From the NCBI RefSeq assembly GCF_018919385.1, contig NZ_JAHLMF010000001.1:248001-312000 (forward strand): a DNA stretch of 64,000 nucleotides, read 5' to 3'. Shown here one piece after another: positions 61,876 to 64,000 of the stretch (the first letter of the stretch is position 1; each line of letters opens with the position of its first letter). The stretch is from Geomonas diazotrophica (GTDB lineage Bacteria > Desulfobacterota > Desulfuromonadia > Geobacterales > Geobacteraceae). Both the position numbers and the translations under genes were made by a program. The notes under the pieces are model-generated. The model searched no databases, was not told the DNA's origin, and was given only the letters and a program-made list of their open reading frames with translations.

Positions 61876-62202
61876 CTATTTCTCCGTGGTCTGGACCGCG
61901 TGGCCGAGGCTCAGCTCGCCGAAGCGCGCCTCGTACTGGCCGACCACGTGTTCCAGGAGCTTGCAGAGCCGCTTCGCCGCGTAGGGGCTGAGGATGATCC
62001 GGTTGCCGAGTTTCACGGTGACCTCCTGCTGCCCCGCGTAGAGGGTCTGGTTGGTCCCGAACAGCAGGGTCACCTCCTCGCGGGTGCTGGTCACGTTGCA
62101 GACGTTGGCGTAGCTCGTCCCCATGGCGCTGTCATCCCACTTGACGACCGGGACGTTGGTTCCGGTTCCGGCGGTTTCGTCCTTCTTGTCCTTGTCAGCC
62201 AT
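61876..62202 (-). CDS. DUF3467 small protein
   Basis: A 108-residue protein of the DUF3467 type. It has a charged N terminus, then YANVCNVTSTREEVTLLFG and VKLGNRIILSPYAAKRLCKLL, as in the short cytoplasmic family members. It has a strong AGGAGGGG ribosome site. The function is unknown. Its place between the large secreted-type protein and the two HlyD-containing proteins suggests a chaperone or assembly role in the same export system. Confidence 0.85.
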   Translation of the reverse strand: MADKDKKDETAGTGTNVPVVKWDDSAMGTSYANVCNVTSTREEVTLLFGTNQTLYAGQQEVTVKLGNRIILSPYAAKRLCKLLEHVVGQYEARFGELSLGHAVQTTEK

Positions 62203-62247
62203 AACCCCTCCTATTCAAATTTCTGATCGGCGACAATCTCCCTCTGG

Positions 62248-62273
62248 TCCCCTCTCCCTGTGGGAGAGGGGAT
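62248..62273. repeat. Palindromic repeat unit
   Basis: CCCCTCTCCCTGTGGGAGAGGGG is a near-perfect palindrome in the 155-base gap between the large substrate-like gene and the DUF3467 gene. It may act as a partial terminator that lowers expression of downstream export genes relative to the substrate. Confidence 0.75.
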
Positions 62274-62357
62274 GGTGGACGCGGCGGAAGATGATGCCCA
62301 ATCAGTTTCCAAGCAGAAAGCTTCTAAAAGCTCTGTTCCCCGGATTCCCGGTTAGAC

Positions 62358-64000
62358 CTACAGGTTGACCACCCAACCCGGCAGCCCCGCCGGATGTTTC
62401 GGGCTCCGGGTCCAGTCGACCACCGGCGCGCCCGCATGCTTCCCGGTGAGTTCCGCCGCCGGGACGAACCTGCCGCTGTTCTCGTCATAGAGGAGCGCCT
62501 CGTACTGGTAACCCGCCACCGACGCCGTCTCGCGTTCGCCGGCGTCCAGGGTCGGGGCCATCACGGCATCGTCACCGGTGAGCAGATGCGGGACGCCCAG
62601 GACGTGCCCCACCTCGTGGACCACAACGGTCAAGAGGTCCATGTTGCCGGCGGCCGCGCTGTCGCTCCGGGCCACCAAGTCGCCACTGTCGTTTCTGACG
62701 AACTCGGCGCTCTCCTCGGGGGTGCCGTCCACGAACCAGCCGTAGCCTGCCGCATCACGGTCGAGGCAGATGGTGTCGCCCACCCGCTGGGCCAGGGTGA
62801 GGCCGTCCAGGTCCGCCACCACGAACTTCAGGTTCTGCAGCCCGGCAACCGCCTGCTCGTCCAACTGCAGGGCGATTTTCCAGTACTCGATCGCCACCGG
62901 GATGATGGGCGCCAAGCTATCGGCGGTGAGAACGTCGCCGCCACCCACCTGTGCCGCATCGGCAGGTGCCGCCGCCATCATGGCCTGGACCTTGGTGAAG
63001 GCCGGGTCGTCGGTCTTGACGGTGAAGCTGTCGAAGTAGCCGGCGGCGCCTTGGGCGAAGAGCCCCATCTTACCGTCGACGGAGAGGGCATTGAAGGTGT
63101 AGCCGAGCACCGCCTGGGTGTCGACGGTGACGCTCACCGTGGTCCCCTTGATGGTGACGCCCAGGGTATGGTCGCCGGCGGTCAGGGTCCGGGAGATCCT
63201 GGTATCGATGACCAGGTTCCCCTTCTGCACGTGGCCGATAACCACTTCCTTGGTGGTCGCGTTGTAGGCGGCGAACTTATAGTTGTCCGTGCCGTAGGCA
63301 TCGAACACCACACCCGCCGTGCCGGTGGAATGGAGCTTGGTTTCAAGGACCAGCACCGAGGAGGGGCTGATGGAGAAGGTGCCGGCCGGGACACCCGCCG
63401 CCTGGCTCAGGTCGATGAAGTTCACCGCCGGGGCTGTGGTCGGGGTGGCCGTAAAGTAGCCGCCGGAAGTGGTCCAGCTCCCGGTCCGCTGTTCGGTGAA
63501 GAGGCTCGGGGCGGCGTCAAAGTTTTCCATACCGGTGTAGGTGAAGACCGGCGCCAGTTTCTGCACCGCGACGTTGTCGAAGTACCCCTTGGCCCCCACG
63601 CTCCCCATGCCGATCATGCCGTAGTTGAGGCCGAAGCTCATGCCGTCGACGACGCGGGCCGCGAAGGCGTAGCTGAACAGCTTGGTGTTGTCCAGAAGCA
63701 GCGTCGCCGTGGTGCCGTTCACCGCCACCATGAGGTTGTAGGTGCTGTTCGGCTTCACCTGCAGCGGGGTCTGGGCGTCCACCACCCAACCGGAGGAGGT
63801 GCGGTGCCCCATCTCGAACTTGTTGGTCGAGATGTTCACGCCGGCAAACTTGTAGTCGGTCGGGCTCACGTAGTCGAAGATGATGTAGGCGTTCGCCTTC
63901 CAACCGGCGGTCGGTTTGTCCGCCTTGAGGGTCGCGAGCACCTCGTAGTAGTTGGGGAGGTACTGGCCGACATCGTAGACCGCCACCGCGTCGGTGGCGC
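62358..64000 (-). CDS. Large secreted-type protein with LamG-like repeats and metzincin motif (5' truncated by window)
   Basis: The last 546 residues of a larger protein whose start lies beyond 64000. The reading frame is open to the edge. Two LamG/DUF1080-like jelly-roll repeats are visible: one around TDYKFAGVN..GYFDNVAVQKL, the second around TDNYKFAAYN..GYFDSFTVKTDD. A helical linker and an ADxDG-containing region (VVADLDGLTLAQRVGDTICLD) follow. Next is a matrixin/serralysin-like segment with the full metzincin zinc motif HEVGHVLGVPH followed by a Met about 13 residues later (DAVMAPTL, Met-turn-like). The tail ends LPGWVVNL. It is the likely cargo of the adjacent SecA-like/HlyD export genes and may be an adhesin, a protease or a self-processing surface protein. 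Confidence 0.85.
   Translation of the reverse strand, partial: ATDAVAVYDVGQYLPNYYEVLATLKADKPTAGWKANAYIIFDYVSPTDYKFAGVNISTNKFEMGHRTSSGWVVDAQTPLQVKPNSTYNLMVAVNGTTATLLLDNTKLFSYAFAARVVDGMSFGLNYGMIGMGSVGAKGYFDNVAVQKLAPVFTYTGMENFDAAPSLFTEQRTGSWTTSGGYFTATPTTAPAVNFIDLSQAAGVPAGTFSISPSSVLVLETKLHSTGTAGVVFDAYGTDNYKFAAYNATTKEVVIGHVQKGNLVIDTRISRTLTAGDHTLGVTIKGTTVSVTVDTQAVLGYTFNALSVDGKMGLFAQGAAGYFDSFTVKTDDPAFTKVQAMMAAAPADAAQVGGGDVLTADSLAPIIPVAIEYWKIALQLDEQAVAGLQNLKFVVADLDGLTLAQRVGDTICLDRDAAGYGWFVDGTPEESAEFVRNDSGDLVARSDSAAAGNMDLLTVVVHEVGHVLGVPHLLTGDDAVMAPTLDAGERETASVAGYQYEALLYDENSGRFVPAAELTGKHAGAPVVDWTRSPKHPAGLPGWVVNL

Noticed and set aside
57817-62202. Labelling the cluster as a type I secretion system
   Set aside because: No ABC transporter is present. 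The motor is SecA-like and one adaptor is fused to an M50 protease.

Overview
The window is GC-rich chromosomal DNA, apart from a few AT-rich intergenic pockets. It most resembles a Geobacter-type member of the Desulfuromonadia (Geobacter, Citrifermentans or Geomonas). The signs are three secreted multiheme c-type cytochromes, a large multicopper oxidase with fibronectin repeats, many chemotaxis, two-component and cyclic-dinucleotide genes, a GEMM-type riboswitch in front of a cytochrome gene, and a CO dehydrogenase/hydrogenase cluster. I see no rRNA, tRNA, CRISPR array, insertion sequence or phage gene.

Layout. 1-7.4 kb: start of a lipoprotein gene, a 973-residue repeat/propeller protein, then a riboswitch-controlled nine-heme cytochrome with Ig/TIG domains. 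7.4-11.3 kb: trmO, a TSCPD protein, cheX, an octaheme HAO-like cytochrome behind a perfect FNR-type box, a lipoprotein, and a 49-residue membrane protein. 11.4-25.5 kb: ppc, two chemoreceptors, a multicopper oxidase with a small basic partner, a lipoprotein and an aminotransferase. 25.6-33.3 kb: PilT next to an apparently ATPase-dead PilB/GspE-like protein, a thiolation-type PP-loop enzyme, a diguanylate cyclase and an HD-GYP phosphodiesterase. 33.7-39.8 kb: mtgA, pdxA, a glycine-zipper lipoprotein, pcrA and a PilZ response regulator.

39.9-47.5 kb: a CO-oxidation/H2 module on the minus strand. A CooA-like sensor gene lies upstream of a CooA-type operator. This is followed by a fused hydrogenase small subunit/ferredoxin, a NuoC-like subunit, the large subunit, hypA, cooF, cooS and cooC, and then a strong terminator. 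No membrane ion-pumping subunits are present. 47.6-53.9 kb: a secreted LamG-like protein, a five-heme cytochrome, and two sets of phosphorelay genes.

54.2-64 kb: a candidate undescribed export system. A TolC-type outer-membrane protein faces a minus-strand cluster encoding a short SecA-like motor, a PqqD-M50 protease-HlyD fusion, a GAF-GAF-HlyD protein and a DUF3467 protein. At the head of the cluster is a large secreted-type protein with LamG-like repeats and a metzincin zinc motif, which runs off the window. There is no ABC transporter.

A palindromic GC-rich repeat family (CCCTCTCCC...GGGAGAGGG type) recurs in at least ten intergenic spots, and in one case it extends a coding sequence (hypA). 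Cyclic-dinucleotide elements recur: a GGDEF protein, an HD-GYP protein, a PilZ protein, an MshEN-like domain and one or two riboswitches.
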